Of a DNA stretch of 11,197 bases, positions 1-8,256 are shown piece by piece; within the stretch, counting starts at the first letter, position 1; each line of letters begins with the position of its first letter. This DNA is from Proteiniphilum sp. (GTDB lineage: Bacteria; Bacteroidota; Bacteroidia; Bacteroidales; Dysgonomonadaceae): the NCBI GenBank assembly GCA_031255275.1, contig JAIRSV010000082.1:1-11197 (forward strand). The letters are read 5' to 3'. The notes under the pieces are model-generated. The model had not been told where the DNA came from. It did not search any database and saw only the letters and a program-made list of their open reading frames with translations. The position numbers and the translations under genes are program-made.

Positions 1-42
1 GAAGATATTGCCTTTCAGGCAATGTACGCAACTCCTCTGTGA
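1..42 (+). CDS. possible C-terminal end of a gene entering from the left (partial)
   Basis: Frame 1 from the window edge is open for 13 codons (EDIAFQAMYATPL) and stops at TGA 40-42. Immediately after this stop the repeat modules begin with the GAAGTGGA word. The arrangement resembles the ybeY end, where a small hairpin overlaps the last codons and the stop; here a 7-bp hairpin with a 3-nt loop lies at 7-23. If real, this gene converges with pbpC and the two share a repeat-filled 142-bp gap. The other two plus-strand frames also stop within about 70 bases, so the choice rests only on position. I do not recognise the 13 residues. Confidence 0.3.
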   Translation, partial: EDIAFQAMYATPL

Positions 43-51
43 AGTGGAAAA

Positions 52-83
52 TAATGTGATGATGTGATGATATGTTGATTATT
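52..83 (+). repeat. 8-bp-period tandem tract, left copy
   Basis: Read in steps of eight, this stretch gives TAATGTGA, TGATGTGA, TGATATGT and TGATTATT: four decaying copies of a unit near TRATGTGA. The word GTGAAGTGGA precedes it at 39-48. Related tracts with the same period lie at 158-181 (opposite strand) and 11019-11050, each next to a 63-base core repeat. Confidence 0.6.
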
Positions 84-88
84 ATAAC

Positions 89-151
89 TTTCGCTCGTCG
101 GGGCGGGTGCTCCCGCCCCTTGCCGCTCCGGCGCTCCCCGAGCTGGTTTTC
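89..151 (-). repeat. 63-bp GC-rich structured repeat, copy A
   Basis: On the minus strand this is base-for-base identical over 63 nt to copy B at 10952-11014. It contains a perfect 8-bp stem with a 4-nt loop (100-107 pairing 112-119), a 4-bp stem with a 3-nt loop (122-125 with 129-132), and an outer 5-bp stem GCTCG/CGAGC (93-97 with 139-143) enclosing both. It begins 34 bases after the pbpC stop and reads in the same sense as pbpC. No T-run directly follows the strong stem, so it is not a textbook intrinsic terminator. The form resembles REP-type intergenic repeats, but I do not recognise the family and see no transposase gene here. Confidence 0.85.
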
Positions 152-157
152 TCCACT

Positions 158-181
158 TCACATTATTACATCATCACATTC
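158..181 (-). repeat. 8-bp-period tandem tract next to copy A
   Basis: On the minus strand this reads GAATGTGA, TGATGTAA, TAATGTGA, three units of the same octamer family. It starts four bases after the pbpC stop codon and leads, through GAAGTGGAG, into core copy A. A 13-base word in it (168-180) is the reverse complement of 53-65 on the other side of the core. The flanking words are not in nested order, so this is a mosaic and not a simple terminal inverted repeat. Confidence 0.6.
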
Positions 182-184
182 AAT

Positions 185-2530
185 TCATTCGACTCCGAAC
201 TTTATTGTCAATGAACTGCCATCTTCGTCTACCACGGTGAGACTGTGTTCGCCGGCGTCGGGGGAAAGTTCCTTCTGGTGAATGTCTGACGTTTCACCCA
301 GATAATCCCCGTCAAGATGCCAGAAGACGCGCGCGGACGGCTTGCGGTGCGCTAACTCGAAAACGGCTCTTCCACGCGAACCGTCCAGCTGCTTCGTTAT
401 TTTGATTACCGCGCCCGGATAGGGATAGATAAACTGCATCACTGCTTCGGACTGATTTCCGGACAGACACTCGGGCGAGAACGGCGGCAATGTCCGGTAT
501 CCGGGATGTCGCTGCCGGTAATACCACTCCCACGAGGGCGGCAGCAGAAACCATGACACGGAACGGATACCTCTGCTGCCGGCACACTGTTCGTAGACCC
601 GGTAACGCCCGTCGTCCGACACGTGAATACGCCTGTGATGACTGCATACGGCGCCCTGTAAGCCTTTCGCCGGAAGAAGGATGGTGTCGACGGAACTTTC
701 GGGACAATACATTCCGCGCAACAGTCCGCTTTCGCGGCAAACGGCCGCTTCGACCAGCTCCCCGTAGGGCGTTTCGAACCAGCCGGTGGCGGGCAGGAGG
801 TTGAACAGGTCGAACATTACCTGTGCCGATGTACGTGCACCGGTCAGTCCCGGACGGCCTTCGCCGCTCGCGTTGCCCGTCCAGACGGCGACAAGATATT
901 CGGGCGTGACGCCTATCGACCATGCGTCGCGAAAACCGTAACTCGTACCCGTTTTCCACGCTACCCGGCGGACGGAGGGGATAAAATGCCAGTCCAGTTC
1001 CTCCGGCCGGTTCACGTTTGTCAGGGCCTGCAGCGTGAGCCACGCCGCGCCTGCATTGAACAGGGGTGACTCGTCTCGACGCCTTTCCGCAGAGGGTTGA
1101 TCGCGCAGCAGCCTGAAGGTCTCCCGTTCGCGGTACGTTCCGTCGCGGTTATAATCGGTCACGGCACGCGCCATCGCTGCGTAGGCGCCGGCAATGTCCC
1201 ACAACGTTCCCTCCATTCCGCCGAGGATCAGCGACAGTCCGTAGTGATCCGCCGGACGGTTGAGCGTGGTCAGCCCGGCCCTTTTGAGGAAGTCATGGAA
1301 TTTCGGCACGCCATACCTCCGCAGCGAGATCACCGAGGGGACGTTCAGCGAACGGGCCAGCGCTTCGTCGGCATGTACGGCGCCGTCATACTTCAGGCTG
1401 AAATTCTTTGGAGAAAAGCCGTTGATATTGACCGGAACGTCGGGCAACAGTTCCGCGGGCAGCAGTACGCCCTCCTGCAGCATGGCGCAGTAGAGGAACG
1501 GCTTCAGTATGCTGCCGGTGCTCCGGGGCGAGTGAATGATGTCGACCCGGCTGCCGGAGGCATTGGCGGCGAATCCGGCGTTTCCGCCGTAGGCAAGCAC
1601 CTCGTTTGTCTTCAGGTCGACGATCAGCGCGGCAAGGTTCGAGACGCCGTTTTGCGAGAATATGCCATTCCAGCGATCCAGCACCTCTTCGGTGCGCACC
1701 TGTATATGCCTGTCGACGGTGACACGGATATGATTCCCGGGATTCTGCCCGTGGACGCGGGTCACCAGGTGGGGCGCGATTTGCGGCAGGGGATGCGGAT
1801 GGGCGGGCAAGGGTTCGGCAACGGCCAGTTCATAATCCGTCCGGCTGATGATGTTGGCGTCGAGCAGGCGGTGCAGCAGCCGGTTGCGCTTCCGCAGCAA
1901 CCCCTCCCTGTCGCGACCGAAGTGCATCATCGCGGGCGAGTTGGGCAGCACGGCCAGTACGGCGGCCTCGGCCCACGAAAGCGATGCGGCGCCGTGACCG
2001 AAATAGCGCCACGATGCGGCGCCAATCCCTACCACGTTTCCGCCCATCGGCGCATGTGAAGCGTAGAGGGCAAGGATCTGTTCTTTCGAGCAGGAGAGTT
2101 CGAGTCGCGTGGCGAGAATGGCTTCGACGAATTTCTCAAGATAGGTGCGTTTGCGACGGCGCATCAGCCGGACGGTCTGCATGGTAATGGTGCTTCCGCC
2201 GCTCACCACCCGGCGCGCCTTCACGTTCCGGATCATAGCCCTGCCGAGCGACAGCGGGTTTACGCCGGGATGATGGCGAAAATAGCGGTCTTCAAACCGG
2301 ATAAGGCAGATTTTATATTTCAGGGGGATTGTGTCGGCGGGTGGGAAGCGCCACTGTCCGTCGGCAGCGATGCGCGCCCCCAACAGTTCGCCGTTCCGGT
2401 CGGAAACCAGCGTACTGTATGGAGGGTCGAACATCGTGCCGGACAGGGAAAACATGTACCGGAGCAGGAGGACGGCTAATACCGTCAGGGCGATTTTTCT
2501 CCGCGGGCTTACTCTGCGGAGATTCATCAT
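185..2530 (-). CDS. pbpC: penicillin-binding protein 1C (bifunctional GT51 glycosyltransferase / transpeptidase)
   Basis: This 781-residue class A PBP should polymerise lipid II into glycan strands and cross-link them in the periplasm. One N-terminal membrane helix (about 13-29) anchors it. The GT51 domain shows EDRYFRHHPG with catalytic Glu80, GGSTITMQ (111-118), a K-x-x-E segment with the likely second Glu at 136, and GNVVGIGAASWRYFG (164-178). The transpeptidase domain has SILK (Ser340 nucleophile, Lys343), SLN (394-396) and KTGTS (526-530), so both active sites look intact. The last ~80 residues (700-781) match the PBP1C-specific C-terminal domain, and the length is normal. ATG 2528-2530 overlaps the TGA of the upstream A2M gene (2527-2529), suggesting translational coupling; a second in-frame ATG follows directly. 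The same A2M-then-pbpC order occurs in E. coli (yfhM-pbpC). The family call is secure; the physiological trigger is inferred. Confidence 0.95.
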   Translation of the reverse strand: MMNLRRVSPRRKIALTVLAVLLLRYMFSLSGTMFDPPYSTLVSDRNGELLGARIAADGQWRFPPADTIPLKYKICLIRFEDRYFRHHPGVNPLSLGRAMIRNVKARRVVSGGSTITMQTVRLMRRRKRTYLEKFVEAILATRLELSCSKEQILALYASHAPMGGNVVGIGAASWRYFGHGAASLSWAEAAVLAVLPNSPAMMHFGRDREGLLRKRNRLLHRLLDANIISRTDYELAVAEPLPAHPHPLPQIAPHLVTRVHGQNPGNHIRVTVDRHIQVRTEEVLDRWNGIFSQNGVSNLAALIVDLKTNEVLAYGGNAGFAANASGSRVDIIHSPRSTGSILKPFLYCAMLQEGVLLPAELLPDVPVNINGFSPKNFSLKYDGAVHADEALARSLNVPSVISLRRYGVPKFHDFLKRAGLTTLNRPADHYGLSLILGGMEGTLWDIAGAYAAMARAVTDYNRDGTYRERETFRLLRDQPSAERRRDESPLFNAGAAWLTLQALTNVNRPEELDWHFIPSVRRVAWKTGTSYGFRDAWSIGVTPEYLVAVWTGNASGEGRPGLTGARTSAQVMFDLFNLLPATGWFETPYGELVEAAVCRESGLLRGMYCPESSVDTILLPAKGLQGAVCSHHRRIHVSDDGRYRVYEQCAGSRGIRSVSWFLLPPSWEWYYRQRHPGYRTLPPFSPECLSGNQSEAVMQFIYPYPGAVIKITKQLDGSRGRAVFELAHRKPSARVFWHLDGDYLGETSDIHQKELSPDAGEHSLTVVDEDGSSLTIKFGVE

Positions 2531-5500
2531 TCCGTGACCTCAACCCGTGCGCCTCCGCTCCGGGCCTCTTCCTGCGGCGCATACATCGCCAGACACGATA
2601 CGGGGGGCAGGTAATAGCGTCCCCGGTAAGCTGCCTGCAGGCGGACACGGAATACTTTGGTCTGTCCGGCGCCGAGATTGAAATAGGTCAATACGCGGTC
2701 GTCGCGAATATCCCGGTAAGTATATCCGCCGCCGGGGGAGGAGGAGGCGTCTCCCTCGAGCATCCGTTCGTTGAAGATCTCCCAGCCGGACGGGAATACC
2801 TGTGTCAGCGCCAGATCGGTAAATGGCTGTTCGATGCCGTTCCTGACGGTCACCTCTGCCACAAATTCCGTTCCCTGCGGGAGTGACTCTGCCGTCAGCG
2901 GGTTGCCCTTCGGATCGACGTAGCGTACGGACAGGGCAAAGCGTCCCTGTACCGGTTCGACGGCCGAATCGTGCTGCGGCTGCGTCCGCACCGAAAGGCG
3001 TGCATAGAGCTTGCCGCTTCCCTTATTGGTAAGGTTCGCCGAAAGGTTTGCGTCCGGTTTCACCTCTATCCGGTGCATTGCCCCGGGAGTATTCACTCCC
3101 TCCATCTTCTTTCCGTTTAGCGTCCAGTCCATATCTATATTTCCCGCGCCGACTTTCCCGGCGAGTTGCGCCATTGCCAGCAGCCCGAACGCTGCGGTCT
3201 GGGTGGAGACGTAGCCCGAGGAGAGCGACTGTGCTATCGACGGCGCCAACTGCATTGCCTTCTCCGGATCGTTCAGCAGCAGGTATGTTTCCAGGATCAT
3301 CGCCTTATCACGTCCGGACGTTCCATAGGTATCGTTATTGAAGTCATACTCTTCCACCTGATCAGGGGCGTTGAAGACAAGCGAGGTGGCGACGTCTCTC
3401 CTGCCGGCCAGGGCGTATGCGGCCGCCAGTCGCCAGCGTGCCTGGAGCGACAGATCGGGCAGATCGCGCATCCGGTTCATCGCGCCGAGTTCCGTATTTC
3501 CGCTCAAAACCAGGGTGTAGAGGCGGTATGCCTGCTGCAGGTCGCGCATCGAGACGGCATAATAGCTGCGGTCGTGTTCCGCGGGCAGCCAGTTCTGCGC
3601 AAGCCTGCTCTGGAACTGAACCCATCGTGACAGGACGGCTTCCGGCACGTCGTAGCCCCTGTTTTTCGCTTCGACCAGGAAATGTCCCGCATAAGTCGTC
3701 ACCCATGTCGAGGCATAGTTATCTCCATACCAGTACATAAATCCGCCGTCCGCCAGCTGCCGCGCCGAGAGCTTTCTGATTACTTCGTTCACTTTTGCCG
3801 TCATCCGTTTCCTTTCAACCTCCTTCAGCACGGCAAATGATTCAATATAGAGCAGCGGAAAGGCCTGCGAGATGATCTGTTCGGAACATCCGTGCGGATA
3901 TTCGAGCAGGTAATGCATGTTCCGGCTGAAATTCACGCCCGGCAGGCGTGAGAGTTCGAGGGTTGCCCAGTCATCCGGATCCGCGCCGCCGGTCTGAATG
4001 TTGAGCGTTGCCGACTCTCCCGGCTCGATGAGCTGCGCCTGCGTCAGTACCGTCGGCGGATTCGGGTTGCGAACCGCAATGTCAACGGTTTCGGTGAACG
4101 TGATGCCGTTGCCCGAAGCTTTGATTTCCACCTGTTCGGCGCCGGTCTTCCTGCCGGACGTCAGTTTGAAGAACAGGGTTTTGTCTCCCGGCCCGTCAAA
4201 CGATACGCTTTTGGAGGTGCCGTCCGCCGGCGCAAGCAGCCCCTTTGTCCGGATGGAGACCTGTACGTTTTTCAGGCTGTTTCCCTGGACGAAGACATTG
4301 ACCGGAAGCCATACCTCTTCCTCAGGCCCCATCACGCGCGGAAGCGTGGAGAGCGTCATCAGGTCGCTTTTCACCGCGACGGTTTTCTCGGTGCTGCCAT
4401 AGGCGCCGTTTCCTCCGGCCACCACCATCACGCGTACCGATCCTGTATACTGCGGAAGACGGACTGTATGCGTTGTGCCGCTGCCCTTTACTTCAAAAGG
4501 GCCGATGAATTTCACGACGGGTTTAAAGCGGTTCACGTTGTCGCGCGACGGATTCAGCACCTCGTCGCCGCCGATGCTCAGCAGCGGCCCCATGAGGCCG
4601 CCGCGCGCTCCGAGCACGCGGTCGAACAGATCCCACGTGCGCACGCCGAGGGCTTCGCGGGCATAAAACTCGTGCCACGCGTTCGGCGTTTTGAATGCCG
4701 TCAGATCAAGTAATCCTTCGTCTACAATGGCCAGCGTACAGGTCATCGGTTTTTTTGATTTTTCCGATACCGAGATCGTGAACTCTTTTTCGGGATGGAG
4801 CGTATCGGGCATCCTGATGACCGGTTCGAGGAGACTGTTTCTGTTTTCCACGCCCACGTTCACAACGCCGTACATGCGGACGGGAAGGTCGTTTGCGGTC
4901 TGCGCGTGGGGTTGCAGCATGGTGGCGAAGAGATAGAAATTGGGCGCCATCTTTTCGGTGATCGCTATTTCATATTTCGTATCTTCTTTGTCGGAGGTTT
5001 TCAGCCATTCGCGACGAAGGATGCCCGATCCGTTTTCGATGCTGATCAGTACGCGGCCTTCCGAGCTTTTCGGGATAATGACGGTGGCTTTCTCTCCCGC
5101 TTCGTATGACGGTTTGTCGGTAGAGAACGACAGCATAGTCAATCCTTCAGGGTCGGTCTTGGCGGAGCGTCCCCTCCACGAGGGCCAGTCGACATAGAAG
5201 ATTGTTCCCGTGGCATGTTTGCCCGACAGGTCTTTCACCAGGAGCAGATAGCGTCCCCAGTCGGGATAGTCTACCCGGAAATTGATTTTTCCCCTGCCGC
5301 TGTCGAGGGTTACTTCTCCCTTTGCCGCTATGTTGGCGGCCGTATTGTTTACGTAGAAACCCAGGTCTTCGCCGGCACTGTTCCACCACCAGCTCCAGTT
5401 GAGTTTGTAGACGCTGTATTCCACTTTTCCCGGAACGGGTTTTCCGTGTGCGTTGACCGTAACCACGTCGAACGAAATCGGTGCGTCGGTTTCCAGGAAG

Positions 5501-8100
5501 TCGCCGGCTTTCACGGCGGGTGATTTGACGCCTGCATACGTCTTATAGGGCGAATAGAAAACCGTCCGGGCGTAGAAACTCATATCTCCGCCGGCTTCGT
5601 AGACGCGCGAAAGAATATTCCCGCGCAGCATCCCCGGTGCATTTTCGGCTACGGGCACTTCGGCGTTCACAGTCGCTGTGCCGGAGGCATTGAGTATGCC
5701 TTCGAATATTTTTGTCTTGCTTGTCTCGAAGCTCACCACCGGATTATTGAACGAGTAGCCGGCATATCCCCTGAACGGGTTTTCGGAGATGAGGAGCGAG
5801 AGGTCTACCTCCGCCTTCAGGTTGGAAGCAGGCGCGCCGTGCAGCCACTGCGAGGTGAGCGTGCCGGAGATGACGCCCTGCGTGGCGTCGATGATGGAAT
5901 CGGTATCCAGGCGGACTCTCAGCCGGTTCGGCTTAATGGTTTCCACGCGGAGTGACTTGTGAAAGGTAGCTCCGCCCACTTTCACCTGTCCCTGCCAGAC
6001 GCCGGTTTCCGCGGCGGGGTCGGTGGCGACGCTGAATGTGTAGAAGCCGTTCAGGCCTTTGGTACTCACCTGCCTTTGGTAGAACTGTCCCCGCGGCGTA
6101 TAGACTTCGAGCGTGACGGGGTGATTTTCCGGCAGTTTTCTTTCCCTGTCCTCCAGGATGAATGATACGAAGATGGTATCGCCGGGACGCCAGACTCCGC
6201 GCTCGGCATACATGTATCCTTTCAGTCCCCTGCTTACCTCTTTTCCGCTGACGTCGAACCGGCTGAGCGATAACGATGCCGCGTCCGTCACCTCCAGGTA
6301 GCCGGTGTCACCGTCTTTGGCGACTGTTACGACATACGGCTTCCCGCCCCGGCAGGGGATTTCCGCAAAACCGTCGGCGTCGGTTACGCCCGATCCCAGG
6401 GGCTGTATCTGATAGTTGTATACGGTTACTTCCGCTTCGGATACGGGCCGGGTGGTGAGAATATCGGTCACGGCGATACTCATTGTCCGATCCTGTCCCG
6501 CTTTGGCTATAATGCCCATGTTTGAGGTCATTACCATTGTCTTTTCCGTGCGCTCCGAGGCCATGTAATAGGAGGGTTTACACGGGTCGTTGCGCTCTTC
6601 CCACCGGTATTTGTCCCAGTCGAGCGATTCGTAGTAATAGGGGGATGTTTCGTCCCACAGGGCATCTTCCTCTTCCGAAATCTCTTCGTCGGAAAAACGT
6701 CTCATGGCCGTTTCGTCGGGAACCGGGGGGGAGATTCCGCCGCAGGGATAGAGGGAGTATTCCTGCCGCATCGAGAGCTGTACCATGTAGAGTGCGCCGG
6801 GATCTTTCCCTATCATTTGCGAGAGATCAAGGGTGAAGCTGTTCCATTTTGACAGATCCAGCTCTTTATCCCTGTCCAGGCGTAGCTGCTTTTTCATTAC
6901 CAGCCGTCCGAAACGGCGCATTTCGTTGCCCGAACGGTTGTTGTTCAGCGTGGAGGTTTGCAGGTGGTAGAGGAGGTTGTTGCGATATACTTTTATTACC
7001 CTGGCGTCCACTGCCCGGAGGTTTACGGCGCTGAACGGCAACAGCAGCTGTTCTGCGTCGGGGAGGATGTTTCCGTTCTTCTCGAATTTTATCTGCGGCC
7101 GGCTGCTTTCGATTTGCAGCTGCCAGGTGTATGCTTTGTCAAGGTTCAGGCCTGAGCTGTTTTGTATGCCCTTATAGATACAGAGATCCGTTTGTCCTTC
7201 CGGAAAGATTTCGGGATATACCTTGATTACGTTCTTATCGATACGGTATGTGAAGTTTTTCACGCCGGAAAATACGATCAGTCCCTCCATACTCTGCGTC
7301 TGCGAAACGGGATCGCTGAAGGTGATCCGGATATGCGGATCGGCTGCCTGTATGGGGCGTACGTCCATCACTTCAAAGTGCGTTTTTGAGAATGGGGGGA
7401 TGTCGATCCTGTATTCGAGTTTCTTCTTCGAATTGATTGCTTTTCCGTCAACGGTCAGCAGATACTGCTCCGGCTTATCTGTCCGCTGCAGGCTGTCTAT
7501 CAAAACGCGAAACGATGTGGCGCCGGCCGGCATTACGCGTACGTGCCTGCGTGACGCTCCCTTTACGGTGAACATTTTAGCGGCTTCGTCCGGCGAAACG
7601 GGATTGGAGAGATGCAGTGTTACCTCTGCCGTGTTCCACGCCGGATCGGAGGTGCTCATCGGTGAGAACGGAAGGAGATCGGCCGTGAAATTCTGTTCGT
7701 TGACGCGGAAGCTGAAGTCAAACTGACGGAATTTTTCGTCCACTTTCAAGACTTTCCCCAAATGGAAGCCTGTTTTGTATTCCCTTCCGGGTTTCAATTC
7801 TCCCGGATCGGGCACAAAGCGGAGGGTGTTTCCGCTCACCCAAAAGGCTTTCCCCTTCAGCGAGGGTGAAAACGAAAATAATTTTTCTTTTATTTCCGCG
7901 TTCAATTCCACGGCAGGGATTTCCTGCACGAGTTCAATCTGGATAACTGCGTCGGAGGAGACGTTTCCATACGTAAATGCCGAGATGTAGCGGGCAAATT
8001 CGGGATCGACCTCTCCGGTGCTCTTTGTGCTGCATGCGACTGACAGCAGCAGGGCTGCGGCAAGGGCAGCCGAAAAAAAACGGAATGATGTCTGTTTCAT
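2527..8100 (-). CDS. bacterial alpha-2-macroglobulin family lipoprotein with thioester motif
   Basis: This 1857-residue protein belongs to the bacterial A2M family, which is thought to trap proteases: cleavage of a bait segment exposes a thioester that binds the attacker covalently. The frame is open up to 8136, but the start at 8098-8100 gives a clean lipoprotein signal (MKQTSFRFF, hydrophobic stretch, Cys23 in LSVAC). The 12 extra residues would displace it. Family hallmarks in order (approximate residues): N-terminal Ig-like domains; RGVWRPGDT of the A2M_N domain (~635); the bait-region-type domain opening TMLSFSTDKPSY (~987); DEGLLDLT (~1130); the A2M domain with FIGPFEVKG (~1197); thioester GCSEQ with Cys1405 and Gln1408; an alpha-helical thioester domain; and a C-terminal beta domain (~1720-1857). 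The residues after Cys23 (STKSTGE) are not an acid-rich surface-export signal, so a periplasmic location is likely. An acidic, aromatic insert sits between Cys453 and Cys507. It overlaps pbpC by four bases. Homologue of E. coli YfhM. Confidence 0.92.
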   Translation of the reverse strand: MKQTSFRFFSAALAAALLLSVACSTKSTGEVDPEFARYISAFTYGNVSSDAVIQIELVQEIPAVELNAEIKEKLFSFSPSLKGKAFWVSGNTLRFVPDPGELKPGREYKTGFHLGKVLKVDEKFRQFDFSFRVNEQNFTADLLPFSPMSTSDPAWNTAEVTLHLSNPVSPDEAAKMFTVKGASRRHVRVMPAGATSFRVLIDSLQRTDKPEQYLLTVDGKAINSKKKLEYRIDIPPFSKTHFEVMDVRPIQAADPHIRITFSDPVSQTQSMEGLIVFSGVKNFTYRIDKNVIKVYPEIFPEGQTDLCIYKGIQNSSGLNLDKAYTWQLQIESSRPQIKFEKNGNILPDAEQLLLPFSAVNLRAVDARVIKVYRNNLLYHLQTSTLNNNRSGNEMRRFGRLVMKKQLRLDRDKELDLSKWNSFTLDLSQMIGKDPGALYMVQLSMRQEYSLYPCGGISPPVPDETAMRRFSDEEISEEEDALWDETSPYYYESLDWDKYRWEERNDPCKPSYYMASERTEKTMVMTSNMGIIAKAGQDRTMSIAVTDILTTRPVSEAEVTVYNYQIQPLGSGVTDADGFAEIPCRGGKPYVVTVAKDGDTGYLEVTDAASLSLSRFDVSGKEVSRGLKGYMYAERGVWRPGDTIFVSFILEDRERKLPENHPVTLEVYTPRGQFYQRQVSTKGLNGFYTFSVATDPAAETGVWQGQVKVGGATFHKSLRVETIKPNRLRVRLDTDSIIDATQGVISGTLTSQWLHGAPASNLKAEVDLSLLISENPFRGYAGYSFNNPVVSFETSKTKIFEGILNASGTATVNAEVPVAENAPGMLRGNILSRVYEAGGDMSFYARTVFYSPYKTYAGVKSPAVKAGDFLETDAPISFDVVTVNAHGKPVPGKVEYSVYKLNWSWWWNSAGEDLGFYVNNTAANIAAKGEVTLDSGRGKINFRVDYPDWGRYLLLVKDLSGKHATGTIFYVDWPSWRGRSAKTDPEGLTMLSFSTDKPSYEAGEKATVIIPKSSEGRVLISIENGSGILRREWLKTSDKEDTKYEIAITEKMAPNFYLFATMLQPHAQTANDLPVRMYGVVNVGVENRNSLLEPVIRMPDTLHPEKEFTISVSEKSKKPMTCTLAIVDEGLLDLTAFKTPNAWHEFYAREALGVRTWDLFDRVLGARGGLMGPLLSIGGDEVLNPSRDNVNRFKPVVKFIGPFEVKGSGTTHTVRLPQYTGSVRVMVVAGGNGAYGSTEKTVAVKSDLMTLSTLPRVMGPEEEVWLPVNVFVQGNSLKNVQVSIRTKGLLAPADGTSKSVSFDGPGDKTLFFKLTSGRKTGAEQVEIKASGNGITFTETVDIAVRNPNPPTVLTQAQLIEPGESATLNIQTGGADPDDWATLELSRLPGVNFSRNMHYLLEYPHGCSEQIISQAFPLLYIESFAVLKEVERKRMTAKVNEVIRKLSARQLADGGFMYWYGDNYASTWVTTYAGHFLVEAKNRGYDVPEAVLSRWVQFQSRLAQNWLPAEHDRSYYAVSMRDLQQAYRLYTLVLSGNTELGAMNRMRDLPDLSLQARWRLAAAYALAGRRDVATSLVFNAPDQVEEYDFNNDTYGTSGRDKAMILETYLLLNDPEKAMQLAPSIAQSLSSGYVSTQTAAFGLLAMAQLAGKVGAGNIDMDWTLNGKKMEGVNTPGAMHRIEVKPDANLSANLTNKGSGKLYARLSVRTQPQHDSAVEPVQGRFALSVRYVDPKGNPLTAESLPQGTEFVAEVTVRNGIEQPFTDLALTQVFPSGWEIFNERMLEGDASSSPGGGYTYRDIRDDRVLTYFNLGAGQTKVFRVRLQAAYRGRYYLPPVSCLAMYAPQEEARSGGARVEVTE

Positions 8101-8256
8101 ACGATCAAAAATTGGGACACAAGAGGCGGATCTCAAGGCATACTGTTTTGTTCCTGTAAGTATTTATGCGAAAGATAGTCTCTCATGAGTGTTCTTAATA
8201 TGATTACTTTTTTTATTAAACTGCCTGTATTCGCTTTTTTAATGATTGCACTGCCT
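8101..8256 (-). other. intergenic region upstream of the A2M gene, with degenerate direct repeat
   Basis: This is a 156-bp AT-rich gap between the HHH gene stop and the A2M start. An imperfect direct repeat (T-run then ACTGCCT) lies at 8207-8226 and 8234-8256, ending exactly at the HHH stop. I see no convincing terminator hairpin and no Shine-Dalgarno sequence before the A2M ATG, so read-through from the HHH gene cannot be excluded. Confidence 0.5.
8170..8177 (-). promoter_or_regulatory. weak candidate -7 element for the A2M-pbpC operon
   Basis: On the minus strand this reads TATCTTTC, one mismatch from the Bacteroidota consensus TAnnTTTG. It lies 69 bases upstream of the A2M start codon. 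I find no good TTTG-type -33 partner, so the call is weak. Confidence 0.25.

Noticed and set aside
100..119. 8-bp GC stem as an intrinsic terminator of pbpC
   Set aside because: On the pbpC strand the stem is followed by GACGAGCGAAAG, with no T-run, so the standard criterion fails; a role in RNA stability or Rho-dependent ends remains possible.
39..180. Left module as a MITE with terminal inverted repeats
   Set aside because: The shared words (39-48 with 152-161; 53-65 with 168-180) are in crossed, not nested, order, and no target-site duplication is apparent.
1097..2059. 320-codon plus-strand ORF inside pbpC
   Set aside because: It lies opposite the intact GT51 and transpeptidase motifs and has low-complexity, Gln/Gly/Arg-rich composition typical of an antisense shadow.
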